A stretch of DNA of 52,500 nucleotides from Cristatella mucedo (lineage: Eukaryota; Bryozoa; Phylactolaemata; Cristatellidae), in NCBI GenBank assembly GCA_009760855.2, contig WPIO01000284.1, positions 7,501-60,000 on the forward strand. The letters run 5' to 3'. The position numbers and the translations under genes are program-made. Positions 40,305 to 51,589 of this stretch are shown piece by piece (the stretch's first letter is position 1; each line of letters starts with the position of its first letter). The notes beneath the pieces are model-generated. The model was not told the origin of the DNA and searched no databases. It saw nothing but the letters and a program-made list of their open reading frames with translations.

Positions 40305-41380
40305 TTGGTTTGATCCCTCCCAGCCTTCGAGCAACTCAAATTCTCTCGACTCACTTGCTGCATGCATTGATGACATCCGCACATGGATGGCAGAAAATTT
40401 TCTACAACTAAACGATAATAAAAAACTAACTTACTAGTTATGGGCAAACCCAGTGTGATTCAGAGATTAGAAAGGCTGACTCTCAAAATTGGCTCTGCCA
40501 TCATATCTCCTGTTGAATCAGCTCGAAATCTACGTGCCATATTCCAAAGCGACCTCTCGTTAGACGACCACATCAGCTCCACAGTCAAATCTGCCTAGTT
40601 TCAGCTTCATAACATTGCCAAAATTCGGGCTTGTTAAGATAAGGATACCACGTCCAAGTTGGTCCATGCATTCGTGACATCTCGTCTCGACTTCTGCAAA
40701 TCACTGCTTACTGGCCTACCGGCATGTGTGATCAGGCGATTGCAGCTGGTGCAAAACTCTGCAGCTAGGCTTGTCTGCCGTAAGCGGCGCAGTTGCCACA
40801 TCACACCACTTCTCGCCGACCTGCACTGGCTACCAGTTCAGCAACGGATTGACTTCAATGTTTTGTCGCTCACTTTTAGGTCCCTTCATTCTTTGGCTAT
40901 AGCCTATCTCTCTCAGATATACTACCCCATCAGGCCAAGCATCGTACCACCCGCTTTTCGGAATCCAACAGTCTACAAATACCGTGTATAAACCTTAAAT
41001 CCTCTGGAGACCGTGCATTTAGTTCGTATGCTCCCAAAGTCTGGAACTACCTCCCGACCTGCGTCAAAACATCCCCTGACCTGACCACATTTAAAAGGAA
41101 CCTAAAAACACACCTATTTAGGACAGCATTTAGTGGGTCCCTGTGATTCGTCTTTGATGTGCTTATGCGTGCTGACACTGTGCACAATGCCACTAACCAC
41201 ATTTGCATGCTGACCCTGTGCATGTCACCCCTAACCATATTATTCATTTTGTGTGTTTTTCAAGCACGATTTTACTTACCATTCAATTGCATTTCCCTTT
41301 GCAGAAAATGTAAACCGCCTAGAAAGAGATTAAGTTCTCTGAGGGTGCTTTATCAAGTGCATTATTATTATTATTAAAAT
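40305..41380 (+). mobile_element. LINE-A fragment, degenerate ORF
   Basis: Begins inside the RT region (tttgatccctcccagccttcg, coding FDPSQPS) and runs to the tail and (ATT)n at 41358-41375. The frame is broken by several stops and indels (for example tagtttcagc at 40597 and ttaaga at 40636), but the segment 40659-40900 remains open. 5'-truncated just after the YADD motif. Confidence 0.92.
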
Positions 41381-41511
41381 GAAAGCTCTCTCGCACGGCT
41401 ACTTCAGGATACGGCCTCGCAATTTCGCACGACTACAACCGAAACTGGCCAACCGGCCCTGCCCTCTGAGTCGAAGTGAATTGGCAACCGGAGGAGGAGA
41501 TGAAAGGAAAA

Positions 41512-41800
41512 GTCGTACCTAGCTGAACTGCTGCATCAGTTTCAGCCTGTTCGCGCCCTCAGGTCCTGTGTGGACAATAAATTAGCTGTCCCATTCCTCC
41601 GCTTAAAGACAGTTGGCGACAGAAGCTTTAGCTCTGCAGGTCGTAGACTGTGGAACTAGCTTCCACAATCCTTGCCCAACGACAACTACTCTCCAACTGC
41701 CGACTATGGCACATCCTTTTCAGCGGTCCTGAGCTGCTACTTCCATGCTACTCACTACCTCAACTGCTTTCCAAACTCTGCTATGCTTTCACAGGCTCAC
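41512..41800 (+). mobile_element. LINE-B fragment
   Basis: Very close to 24235-24500 (cctagctgaactgctgcatcagtttcagcct and onward), with one damaged codon at tggaactagcttcc. It is truncated at both ends; the 3' end stops at about tctgctatgctttc, before the LINE-B tail. Confidence 0.85.
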
Positions 41801-41984
41801 AACCCAACGAAGGCCGATCCAACGAATCAACGTCCACTGAAGCAGGCGACCATCGTCTGCTGCATCAACCCAACCGAGCTCAGGCTACGAGGGTCAGAGC
41901 CGTCTGTGCACAGTGAGCCTGAGCAAAGACGGTGTGCACAGTGAGCCAATGAGCCTGATGAGATGAGCAGCAACCTCTCTGTCT

Positions 41985-42058
41985 GTCATTCTCTCTCTCT
42001 TCCTCTATCTCTGTCTCTGTCATTCTCTTTCTCTGTCATTCTCACTCTCTCCCCCTCC

Positions 42059-42142
<84 letters not shown>

Positions 42143-42300
42143 CCCTCCCTCTCTCTCTCACTCTCTCTCCCACTCCCTCACTGTCTCTGTCTCTCTTTCC
42201 ACTCCCCTCTCTCTCTCTCTTTCCACCCCTCTCTCTCTCCTTCTCTCACTCACTCACTCTATGTCTCCATCTCTCTCTTTCTCCTTCTCTCTCTCCCCCT

Positions 42301-42343
<43 letters not shown>

Positions 42344-42345
42344 CT
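41985..42345 (+). repeat. (CT)n microsatellite
   Basis: About 360 bases of imperfect pyrimidine repeat, pure CT in 42062-42138 and 42308-42340. Confidence 0.9.
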
Positions 42346-42479
42346 GCGAGTGTAAGACCATCTGGGCGACGTCTGGCGTTGCCCTTGCAGCATACCTTGG
42401 GATCCGTTTGCTTCTGCATTTCTCTGCCGCGCAGGGGATGCAGGAGTTCCCTGCTCGCGAGTGACAGAAAGAGCAGCAG

Positions 42480-42597
42480 CCGCCGGATGCTCTACTATGT
42501 AGCTGACTTGGTCGCCAGCCTGCAACGAATGAAAGACTGGCTGGCAGAGCTCGACGATGGCCAACAAAAGTTCAAAAGCAACGGACAGCTCAAGACA
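42480..42597 (+). CDS. Possible isolated exon, unrecognised protein
   Basis: Open frame coding RRMLYYVADLVASLQRMK then DWLAELDDGQQKFKSNGQLK, a likely amphipathic helix, between an acceptor-like gaaagagcag (about 42466-42475) and a donor AAGACAG/GTAATAG at 42597-42598. It looks more like coding DNA than the surroundings, but I see no partner exon and no known domain. Confidence 0.25.
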
Positions 42598-42689
42598 GGT
42601 AATAGGACGCCTCAGCAGCGGCAGGGCAGGGGCGGCAGAGCTGGCAGCAGCCGAACACGTAGGCGAGCAATCAATTAATAACAATAACA

Positions 42690-42925
42690 AATTTAATAAT
42701 AACATGTTTGACACAGCACTAGGAGAGAACTCAAATCTCTTTCTAGGCGCTTTACATTTGCAGCAATGAAAGCACAATCGAACGGTTAGTGGTAGCATGC
42801 TCAATGATAACAAGCATAAAATGGTTAGGGGTGACATGCACGGGGTCAGCATGCAAATATGGTTAGTGGCAGAATGCACAGTGTCAGCACGCATAAGCGC
42901 ATAAAGGACGAATCACATGGACGTA
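42690..42925 (-). mobile_element. LINE-A 3' UTR and tail (minus strand)
   Basis: The reverse complement runs from gtgattcgtcctttatgcgc through cagcatgctaccactaac to the tail aaagcgcctagaaagagatttgagttctctcctagtg and (TTA)n. No coding part remains. Confidence 0.8.
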
Positions 42926-43034
42926 ATGAATTATGTAATAAATAGATGCATTTGAAATGAATAGATGAATGAATGAATAGATGCTTCTTTCGTAGCGCAA
43001 AAATGACAAAAGCAAAGGCAAAAGCAAAGGACAC

Positions 43035-43366
43035 GGAGCTTCCGGGGCTCACTTCCGACTAGCCTCGTGACATCCCCTGACTTGACCACAATTAAAGAAA
43101 ATAAAACGCACCTATTTAGGACAGCATTTAGTGCGATTCGTCCCTTATGTGCTCATGCGTGCTGACACTGTGCATGCTGCCACGAACCATATTTGCATGC
43201 TGATGCTACCTGGTGCACGCCAACAAACTAACCGTGTTTTGCTTGTGGTCATTGAGCATGCTACCATTTACTGATCGAGCATGCTGCCTTTGCAGCAAAT
43301 GTAAAGTGCCTAGAAAGAGATTGAGCTGTCAGAGGGATTTATATCAAGCGCATTATCATTATTACG
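43035..43366 (+). mobile_element. LINE-A 3' fragment
   Basis: From ctcacttccgactagcctcgtgacatcccctgac through a diverged 3' UTR to the tail (gtgcctagaaagagattgagctgtcagaggg) and cattatcattatta. It meets the next LINE-A copy tail to tail. Confidence 0.85.
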
Positions 43367-43369
43367 AAT

Positions 43370-45012
43370 CATATGGACCAACAAAATGCTGTCATAAACA
43401 GATGAGTTTTAAGTTTCTTTTCAAATGAGGTCAAGTCAGGGGATGTCGTGATGCAAATCAAAGTGAGTTCCAGGCTTTCGGAGTTGAGGTTCATACGAGG
43501 TAAAGCTAAACGATTGGATTCCGAAAAGCAGGTGGTACTATGCTTGGCCTGGTGGGGCTGTAGATCTGATAGGTGGGCTGGAGCCAAAGAATGCAGGAAC
43601 CTAAAAGTGAGTGACAGAACCTTGAACTCGATGCCTTGCTTGACTGGGGGCCAGTGCAGGTAGGCGAGAAGTGGCGTGATGTGGTAACTGTCGAAGCTCA
43701 CGACAGACAAGCCTTGCTATAGAGTTTTGCACAAGCTGTAAGCGCCTGATTGCACAGGTCGGTAGACCAGCAAGCAGTGAGATACAAAAGTTAAGACCGG
43801 ATATCACAAATGCATGGACCAATTTGGATGTGGTATCCCTGTCTAAACAAGCCTGAATTTGAGCAGTGTTATTTAACTGAAAGTAGGCAGACTTTACTGT
43901 GGAGCTGATGTGGTCGTCTAAGAAAAGGTCACTTTGGAACAGGATGCCTAGATTTAGTTCAGATTCGACAGGACGTGTGCTGGCAGAGCCGATTGTGGGC
44001 GTTAACCTTTCCAATTTCTGAATAACACTTTGTTTGCTCAAAAAAATAAGATGGTTTTATCATCATTCAATTTAAGAAAGTTTGCTGCTATCCATGAGTG
44101 GATCTCATCAATACACGCAGCAAGGGAGTTGAGAGAATTCTACGTGCTGGAGGGCTGGGAGGGATCAAAGCAAAGGTACAACTGAGTGGCATCTGTGCAG
44201 AAGTGAAAGCCTAGATTGTGCCTGGCAATCATATCGGCAAGAGGGAGAGCATAAACCGTAAAAAGAACGAAACCAAGTATAGAGCCCCGAGGTACCCCAT
44301 ACTTCTGAGGCTCCTCGGATGATCTGTGTCTATTCACATCAATACTCTGGAGTCTCCCTCTGAGAGAGGACCTGATTCATTGCAATGCAGTGCCATTTAT
44401 GGCCAGACCGAATGCGTACCGAAAGCCGCTTAGGCTATGAGTGTGCTATACAAAACTCTCCTGTGTAACACCCACCTGGTCTTTATGACTTTGAGGAGTT
44501 ACAGACAGAGATACATTACATTACATTACATGACGAGAGGCACTCAAGAAGGACTTGGTGATCGATAGTATCAAAAGCTGCCGAAAAATCAAGGAAAACA
44601 AGCAGAGAGACTATCAAAGTCTGCATTCTTACATAGGCCGTTGTACTCCCGAAGCAATGCTGACTCTGTGGAATAATTAAGTCTAAAACCGGACTCGAAC
44701 TTAATAGAAGGGTTTGAAGTTTCAATATGTGAGTCCAGCTGATCTGCCACGACTGGTTTCAGTGTCTTTGATAGGAACGGTAGAAAGTAGATTGGAGGAA
44801 GTTGCTCAAGTTCTGTTGGTCTGATGTTGCTTTCTTGAGTAGTGGCCTGATTACAGCTTTTTTGAAAGGTGCTGGGACAAGACCCGAGGCTAATGACATT
44901 ATTATGATGTTAGTTATGCATGGCAGCAGCAGATCAATGCATCGTAGAAGCAGAGCAGTGGGAATAGGCTCCAGAGGACTAGTTGTCATCTTTGATTGGG
45001 ATATGCACCTCG
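43370..45012 (-). mobile_element. LINE-A fragment (minus strand) with nested LINE-B insertion
   Basis: On the minus strand it runs from the segment ahead of the RT domain (about 45010) to the end of the ORF (about 43375), lacking the 3' UTR. Frames are broken several times. At 44398-44530 the RT sequence is interrupted by a LINE-B 3' end; the LINE-A sequence resumes at acgagaggcactc. Confidence 0.88.
44398..44532 (+). mobile_element. LINE-B 3' end nested in LINE-A
   Basis: gaccgaatgcgtaccgaaagccgcttaggct to gttacagacagagatacatt, then (ACATT)n. It is colinear with 24532-24660 and shows that LINE-B moved after this LINE-A copy had landed. The orientation is opposite to the host copy. Confidence 0.85.
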
Positions 45013-45019
45013 TCTCTCT

Positions 45020-45475
45020 TTGCCTCGTACGTCGCGGTGCTGTCCCACCGACCACACACACTTCCTGCACCCTGTCTCTCCTCAGAGGCTACACCAGATT
45101 TGCCAGAGTGTTGACTGGCGGCCGCATCAGATCCTGGCATGGCTGCAGAGTGAAGCCGCAGACGCTCAGGAAGACGAAGAAAAGCATTTCACACCCGAAG
45201 CCACGAGGCAGAGGCAGCAGCAGTTCGCCCCAGCCCTGCCCCAAAGGAAATATCGGCTTGGTACCCGTGCGGCCATCGGTGAAAAGCTAGAACGGCTGCA
45301 GGGAACAAAGAACGACCAGCGGTCAAAGTTCAGGAGCCGATATGGCATTCCTGTCTTGAGTGCCCAAGAGAAGGCCGAGATCTGCAGGGGTTGGACCGTA
45401 TTTAAACATTATTTTTTCGTTATCCGAATGGCTGAGGTGGCCGTGGTTCGCTGCCTTGTGAAAAGCGCCAGATGA
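45020..45475 (+). CDS. Candidate coding exon, unrecognised
   Basis: An open frame of about 150 codons rich in Gln, Arg and Glu (RLHQICQSVDWRPHQILAWLQ ... KYRLGTRAAIGEKLERLQ ... KAEICRGWTVFKHY). Amino-acid use is protein-like and not repeat-derived. I recognise no family; ICQSVDWRPHQILAWLQ recalls homeodomain-like helices only loosely. No clear splice partner seen. It could be a remnant gene. Confidence 0.3.
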   Translation: MPRTSRCCPTDHTHFLHPVSPQRLHQICQSVDWRPHQILAWLQSEAADAQEDEEKHFTPEATRQRQQQFAPALPQRKYRLGTRAAIGEKLERLQGTKNDQRSKFRSRYGIPVLSAQEKAEICRGWTVFKHYFFVIRMAEVAVVRCLVKSAR

Positions 45476-45479
45476 GAAA

Positions 45480-46780
45480 GTCGGAAAGCCTGTCAGCAAC
45501 GAACAAGGACACGACGGCGGTAGCATACGACGGCTGCCTGGACTTCGAAAGCAGTCGGGGCGTCGGCGGCTTCGGGCCGCGGCTTGACGACAGTTTCCGG
45601 TTGCTACAAGTGGCTTCAGCGGTCGATCGCAGCCACTGGGCGCCGACCGAAGCGAATGAGACCAACGGAAACTGGAGTGACGAGTTTGTTTACGCGAATC
45701 TCATCTTCAAACGTAATTGCACTAAGAAGGGGAGCTAATTGCAATGAGGTGTTCAAATGCACTTGGGGGCTCAATTGCAATGATGGGTTGCTCTCAACTG
45801 CATTTATGCGGGTTCAAAAAAGTGCTTATCAGCCGCCGCCGTTGTTATGCTAGCAGCCCGAAAACGTCAGGAAAAGTTGCTTGGACTTCCTAGAAAGAAG
45901 TCTCCCGACCTTTCCGGTTGCATACACGAAGGCAAGTCGAGAGATTCAATCGGCATGCGTTCCACCTTTCATTAATCGATGCATGCATGCAAGGGGGGAG
46001 GGTGGGCGACGCATTCCGGCGAACAGCAGGACCAGTGGAGGGGCCGTGCGTCGGTTTGCCGGTCGACATGAGGGAAGACATAATCAGCTTTGCTGTGCGC
46101 ATCACTTAGGACAGAGTGCTGGCCTGTCTTGAGTCAAATAATGCATACCTGGCAACGAATCGGCAGTTCTCCCACTGCATCAGGGCAACATGCGCCCAAC
46201 CTGCACCGTAACTAATGCGCCTACACCTGGCCTTGACCTCTGGGCCGGCGGCTCGTGTCTAACAGGGACTCGCTGTTAGGGGAAACGCTGCCGTTTTTGA
46301 TGGCTTAGTGACCGAGCTCAGCCTTTGCGAATGCAAAGGAATAGGAATAACACAGGAAATGGATCGAGATGCAAGTGCATAGATGCGAAATGTGACTCTT
46401 GGAGAAGCTGGAATGCTCCCGAGATTCTGCTCGAGCAGGATTGGCCAACGGCAGTACTGCTCGGGTAAAGACTATGCCGCCAGAGTTGTCCCAGCACTGA
46501 ACTAGCACATTGCTGACGTCCACCAGTGACGTCAACCATCGCTGGCTAAATGGGCGAGCTTTACGCTTGGGCGAAGCTGATAAATGAAAGCTGAATAAAG
46601 AGCCCTGATAGGTCTGCTGGGAGTAGTAGCTCTGCTTTGAAGGCCCGACTCCCCCATCAGCTGTGCATGGCCCAGGGCTATTATCTCCACCTGTCTCCAC
46701 CTATCTGCACTTACCTCCACTGATGGGCCTTGTCTCCACCTATCTCTGATGGTGACCTAGCAGGGCCGTTAGTTACTCTA
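45480..46780. other. Intergenic stretch, no gene recognised
   Basis: Unique-looking sequence with a short direct repeat (gctcaattgcaatgatggg / gctaattgcaatgaggtg near 45737 and 45770). No domain-bearing frame and no shared repeat seen. Confidence 0.35.
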
Positions 46781-46792
46781 TCTCCTCTTGCT

Positions 46793-46828
46793 AGAGGCAC
46801 ATCGACTGGGCCTACACGATGTGCCTCT
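46793..46828. repeat. Perfect 12-bp inverted repeat
   Basis: agaggcacatcg at 46793-46804 and cgatgtgcctct at 46817-46828 around a 12-base loop. It could form a small hairpin. Confidence 0.8.
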
Positions 46829-47394
46829 CTCATCCCTGAAACTGAGGCTAGTCTGGACAGGCCATTCAAATGACTTTACATGCTCGGCAACCAATGTGTT
46901 AATCCTATGGTGGTTATTTTTAAAGACTGCTAGTCCTCTAGACCCGATTTCCACTACCCTACACCTACGGCCCATAGATCTTCCACTGTCATGCCATAAG
47001 TAGCACAATAAATATGTCCTTGGCCTAAGGTCTTGTCCCTGCACCTTCACAAAGGCCGTTGTTAGGCCATTAATAAGGAAAGCAGTACTTGATCGAGAGA
47101 ACTTGAGCAGCTTCTGCCCCAATCTCCCTTCAGCTGTTTCAATCTAAGAAACTAAAACAAGTAGTAGCAGACATAATGAATTCTAAATTGAAACTTCAAA
47201 CCTGGCAAGTTCGAGCCGGGTTTTAGAGCTAATCACTCCACGGTGTCAGCATCGCTTCAGGTGTATACAGACCTTCTCAGGAACGCGGACTTGAGTCGAG
47301 CTTCCGCGTGTTATAGTGTTGTACTCGATCTTTCGGCAGCGTTTGATTCCTCTTTGAGTCCGTCTTGAGCTCCTCTCATCTCGCCTGATCGCCA

Positions 47395-47475
47395 TAATAA
47401 TAATAATAATAATAATAATATTGCACTTGATAAAGCGCCCTCAGAGAACTTAATCTCTTTCTAGGCGCTTATCAT
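47395..47475 (-). mobile_element. LINE-A tail nested inside LINE-A
   Basis: Minus strand: aagcgcctagaaagagattaagttctctgagggcgctttatcaagtgcaa then (TTA)n. It is nearly identical to the tail of the 20.6-23.5 kb copy, so it is much younger than its host copy. Confidence 0.85.
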
Positions 47476-47618
47476 AGGCGCTTATCATAGGCCATCATCA
47501 CAGGCATCACATCACAGGCATCATCACAGGCATCATCACAGGCATCATCATAGGCCATCATCACAGGCATCATCATAGGCCATCATCACAGGCATCACAT
47601 CCTGGCCATCGCAGGCAT
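47462..47618 (+). repeat. Tandem repeat (catcatcacagg)n
   Basis: About 12 units of 11-13 bases with variants taggc/cacaggc, beginning exactly at the end of the nested LINE-A tail (two copies of gcgcttatcatag lead in). Confidence 0.85.
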
Positions 47619-48129
47619 CACTGCACTACAATGGTTCAGCTCCTATCTATTCGAGTAAGCTCTCAAGTATGGGGTACCTCAGGGCTCTGCGCTTGCTTGG
47701 TCCAGTTCTTTTCACGGTTTACACTCTCTCTCTCTTGCCGATGTGATCGCAAGGCACAATCTAGGCTTTCACTTCTATTCAGACGAGATTCAGCTGTACC
47801 TCTGCTTTGATCCCTTTCTAGCCATTAAGCAGGTTTAACTCTCAATACACCCTTGCTGCACGTATTGCTTACATTCACACATGGATGGCAGCAAGCTTTG
47901 TCAAACTAAATGACAAAACCAACTTACTAATGGTGAGAAAACCACGTGTGACTCAGAAGCCGGTAAGATCATAGCTCCCAAAAAAGTCAGCTCAGCCAGC
48001 ACATTTAGGTCCCTTCATTCTTTGGCTCCAGCCAACCTATCAGAACTAATCCCCCACATGGCTAGGCATCTTACCATAAGCTTTTCTGACTCAAATAGTT
48101 TAGCTCGTACCTCGTACGAGCCACAGGGG

Positions 48130-48322
48130 CCCGTACTTCTAGTGAGCCATTATGGCACACTAGAAGTACAGGCGCTTGTTCTTTATGACTTCGGTCCCGA
48201 GGTCGTGGGTTCAAATCCTGCTGTGGGCGATCTTTCAATGGCGCTACAAGCAGCAGTCTTAGCCTTTAAGACTCTACTGTTGCTATACAAAAAGAGGCTG
48301 TTAAATCAGCAAGTGGTTTTTA
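48130..48322 (+). mobile_element. SINE-2 copy nested in LINE-A
   Basis: A-box-like tggcacactag, B box gtcgtgggttcaaatcctgc, body gtgggcgatctttcaatggc, tail gctatacaaaaagaggctgttaaatcagc. A perfect 12-bp inverted repeat (gtacttctagtg 48133-48144, cactagaagtac 48158-48169) lies at its 5' border. Confidence 0.8.
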
Positions 48323-48637
48323 CTAAAGCCTAGAATTCGCTTCCGACTGATGTCTCGACATCCCCAGACTTAACATTTAAAGAGAAGCCATTTGTTAATA
48401 GCAGCATGTACTGGGTACATATGACTCACCCTTGGTGTGCTTACTTACTGACACTGCGCATGCTACCACTAACCATATATTGTTTGTGATCACAGTATCT
48501 TTGTCACCTCTAACCATGTTATGCTCGTTGACATTGTGAACGATGCCACTAATAATTTGATCACGCTTCCTTCACAGCATATGTAAAGTGCCTTGAAAGA
48601 GATTAAGTTCTCTGAGGGGGGCTATAGAAATGTATTC

Positions 48638-48865
48638 CCACACGCTTCCGACTAAGGTCACAACCTGCAATGACCTCATTGCCTCCTGTAAGTCTCAGCT
48701 GAAGACGTACGTGTTCCAGTTTCTTTTTACTCCAGTGAACCACTTGTGTTTCTTTCTTCTTGAGTTTTTTCGTGTGCAATCGTTCTTTCTTCTTGAGTTT
48801 CCTTTGTGTGCAATCGTGCGCATGATTCAGAGCAAAACAGAAAAAATCGAAAAATTCCAGTAACT
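48638..48865 (+). mobile_element. Possible third CR1/L2-like LINE 3' end
   Basis: LPTKVTTCNDLIASCKSQLK then TYVFQF resembles the extreme C-terminus of this LINE class (LP..I....SL..FK..LKTHLF) but is not LINE-A or LINE-B sequence. It is followed by a ~35-base direct duplication (ttcttcttgagttt...tgtgcaatcgt). Confidence 0.4.
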
Positions 48866-48869
48866 GGTC

Positions 48870-49770
48870 CGGTAAGACAGAAGCAGCAGCAAGGCATCTA
48901 TGCAAGGCATCTACGTGTGGGATGCCACGCAAAGTTTTCAATGACTAAGATCAAGCAAGGTGCACACACGATCCATCCTATGTGAGAATCGTCAGAGCTG
49001 CACATTGTGACTTGGACTGCACACATAGCTAATTGTCTGTAAGAGTGACGAGCATGAGTTGGAGTGAGCTCACCCAGTCATCTAATCACCATCATCTCCC
49101 AGAGTCTCTGCCTCTGGACACCTCGGTCGCTCACTTGACAAGGCAGCTTTTCATGGCGCACGGACGAGTCTGGCAACGAGTGCGATTCTGCACGTGCCTC
49201 TCTTCGGTCGTCGATTCGCTTGCAAGAAGTCCTTGCCCCCCACTCCCCCCAGCTTGCCCTTGCTGCACAGTGCGCTGATCAGGCACGATCCGACATGATC
49301 AGGCACGATACGACCGTCTCTGACCCTTGAGCGATCGCTAGTAGCAATCAGTAAATTAGTATTTAGTAATTAGTAAATCAGTAGCCATCAGTAGATTAGA
49401 GCGATCAGTAATCCGATCAATCGGAAGCCAGGGGGAACGTGACATCAGAATGAGTCAGCTTTGCGACAGGCAAACATGATCAAGTATCACATTATATCAT
49501 CATAGGCGAAGGCTCACACTCGCTGCAAAGCTCAAGGTCGGCAATCGATTGCCCTGCCGCAGACAGCTGCCCTGGAATGCGAGGCCGGAATGACAAGGTC
49601 GACATTGTCATGACAAGTCATTGCTCTTGACTTTCACATGAAAAGGTCGAGCCACCAAAGCATGGCTTACGTACTACTGTGGCTTATCGTACGACGACAG
49701 GAGGCCTCTTCTTCACGGGCAGGACTCAACACCAGTAATGCACAAGCCACGTGAAACCGTGAATGAAAAG
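48870..49770. other. Intergenic stretch, no gene recognised
   Basis: Short repeats of the type agtaattagtaaatcagta near 49340-49400. No gene seen. Confidence 0.4.
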
Positions 49771-49771
49771 A

Positions 49772-49775
<4 letters not shown>

Positions 49776-49858
<83 letters not shown>

Positions 49859-49980
49859 AGAGAGAGAGAGAGAGACAGGGGAAGTGAGACAGGGAAAGAG
49901 AGACAGGGAGAGAGAGAGACAGGGAGAGAGACAGAGAGAGAAGAGAAGAAAGAGAGAGAGACAGAGACAGAGAGAGAGAC

Positions 49981-50043
<63 letters not shown>

Positions 50044-50112
50044 GACAGAGACAGAGAAGAAAGAGAGACAGACATACAGATAGACAGAGAAAGAGAGAGA
50101 GGGAGAGGAGAA
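49776..50112 (+). repeat. (GA)n / (GACA)n microsatellite
   Basis: About 335 bases of purine-rich repeat with ggagagagacag interruptions. Confidence 0.9.
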
Positions 50113-50478
50113 TGTGTGTGCGCGTGTGTGTGAGCGAGCATAGCTCAAAGCAGCTCATTTGCACAAGTCAAAAGGTCCGACGTCAAAAGGTCCGAGGTCA
50201 GACATAAATGCATCACGAAGGCTCTCTCCCTCCCCCACCATCCTCCGTGGCTTAATCAACTTCAAGCGGACGACATTTCCGCTTGCACAACGGGATTTGC
50301 GTAGCAAGGTAACAGTAGCACTTTGCTGCTCGACCGACCGAGCGGCAGCGGGCAGTTTCCACCGAGCCGCCAAGCTAGCCGCCATCGCCGACAGGCTAGC
50401 CACTGGGTCCTGCGTCGGCATGCTTGATGATCGGATAGCAGATGGGACTGCTGTCTGTGCACACATCTGTTGAAGGAC

Positions 50479-50584
50479 CTGCCTCGTGCAGCGCCCTGCC
50501 AATCATGGCCGCCGGCGTACAGTCGAGATCGAGGCTCGTCGAGTAGCAGAGCTCCACTTGAGCCAGGTACTGCATCGACGAAGC
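50479..50584 (-). CDS. Probable single coding exon, unrecognised protein
   Basis: On the minus strand a 106-base segment lies between acceptor tctcttgttgcag and donor GAGGCAG/GTCCTTC, phase 0 to phase 1. It codes ASSMQYLAQVELCYSTSLD then LDCTPAAMIGRALHEA(G). The frame, clean splice signals and composition favour a real internal exon of a gene that continues past the window or into unrecognised neighbours. I do not recognise the family. Confidence 0.45.
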
Positions 50585-50589
50585 CTGCA

Positions 50590-51545
50590 ACAAGAGAACG
50601 ACGGCCTTGAGCGTGACCTCATGGAATGCCTGGCTGCACTCTCCCAAAGGCCCTAGCTACCCCTAGGTGGCCACGACCATATCACTTGTGGCTCCACAGA
50701 AATGGAACCCGTACGATCACGAGTCAGCTAAATAATAGTAAATTATATCGTAACAATTAATAATATAGTAAATACATAATACTACGTAATATATTATACA
50801 GATATATTTATACATTACATCGTATTTAATAATATATCGTAATATTTCAATGTGATACAGTAATTAATAGTAATATTATTTTGATACATCCTTGGCATAA
50901 CCCTGGCTATGCTAGGGATTCGGTTTCTTCTCGTCCGGCTCCTCCCCCTCCCTATCTCGAGAGCTAGGAGCGCCTGAGCGTTACGGCCATGGCCATAAAC
51001 TGAAGACCAGGCCAATCGATCCCCAGCCAGTGAGAGCCATCTCGGGAAAGACGATTTCTAAATCGCCTTCGGCACGTTTGCTTCGCTTGCGGCCTTGTTG
51101 TACCGGTAGCTTTCGCTCTGCCGGGTCCGAACGAATCGCCAGACCAAAAAAATCCACTCTCCGAATTGGGGTTCCACCTCGCCGACATTTCTTCTTTCCC
51201 TGTCCTGGACTCGGCTCTCCCAATTGATGACGCTGCAGTGCAACCGCCGTCGTCGTGCGATCGTGCGAATTTTTAAAGTGTCCTCGCTGACAACTGCTCA
51301 AAGTTTGACAGCTTGATTAAGGAAATCGCTTCCACAGCCGGCGAGGTCACGTTCGATCGGTCTAAGATTGGGGTGGCTCACCACTGCTCGGCGACTTTGC
51401 TGAGAATCTAGGTAGGAGCTCGCCTGTTCTGTCCATCCTAGGCCACCGAAATTCAGTCGAGGCTAAACTAACCTGAAAGTCCAAATTCCAATCACCAAGT
51501 ACAGACTGCCGAAAAAGAGCTATCAAGGCTCGACGGCTGGCGATG
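50590..51545. other. Intergenic or intronic stretch
   Basis: An AT-rich block (50730-50890, TAATAATAT words) followed by GC-richer unique sequence. If the exon at 50479-50584 is real, this may be its upstream intron. Confidence 0.35.
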
Positions 51546-51589
51546 CATGTGGCTGCAAGCTACAGTCAACAAGCAATGCCAGAGGTTCA

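Larger units (their letters stand above)
46915..48637 (+). mobile_element. LINE-A, old degenerate copy with two insertions
   Basis: Order of landmarks follows LINE-A: the region before RT (46930-47060), FRANHSTxSA (47215), DLSAAFD (47326), QWFSSY (47630), KYGVPQGSA (47661), LADVI (47735), FHFYSDE in place of YADD (47770), the C-terminal part, and 3' UTR to agagattaagttctctgagggggctata (48598-48628). Many indels and stops. It is interrupted by a LINE-A-type tail plus tandem repeat at 47395-47620, and by a SINE-2 copy at 48130-48320. Confidence 0.85.
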
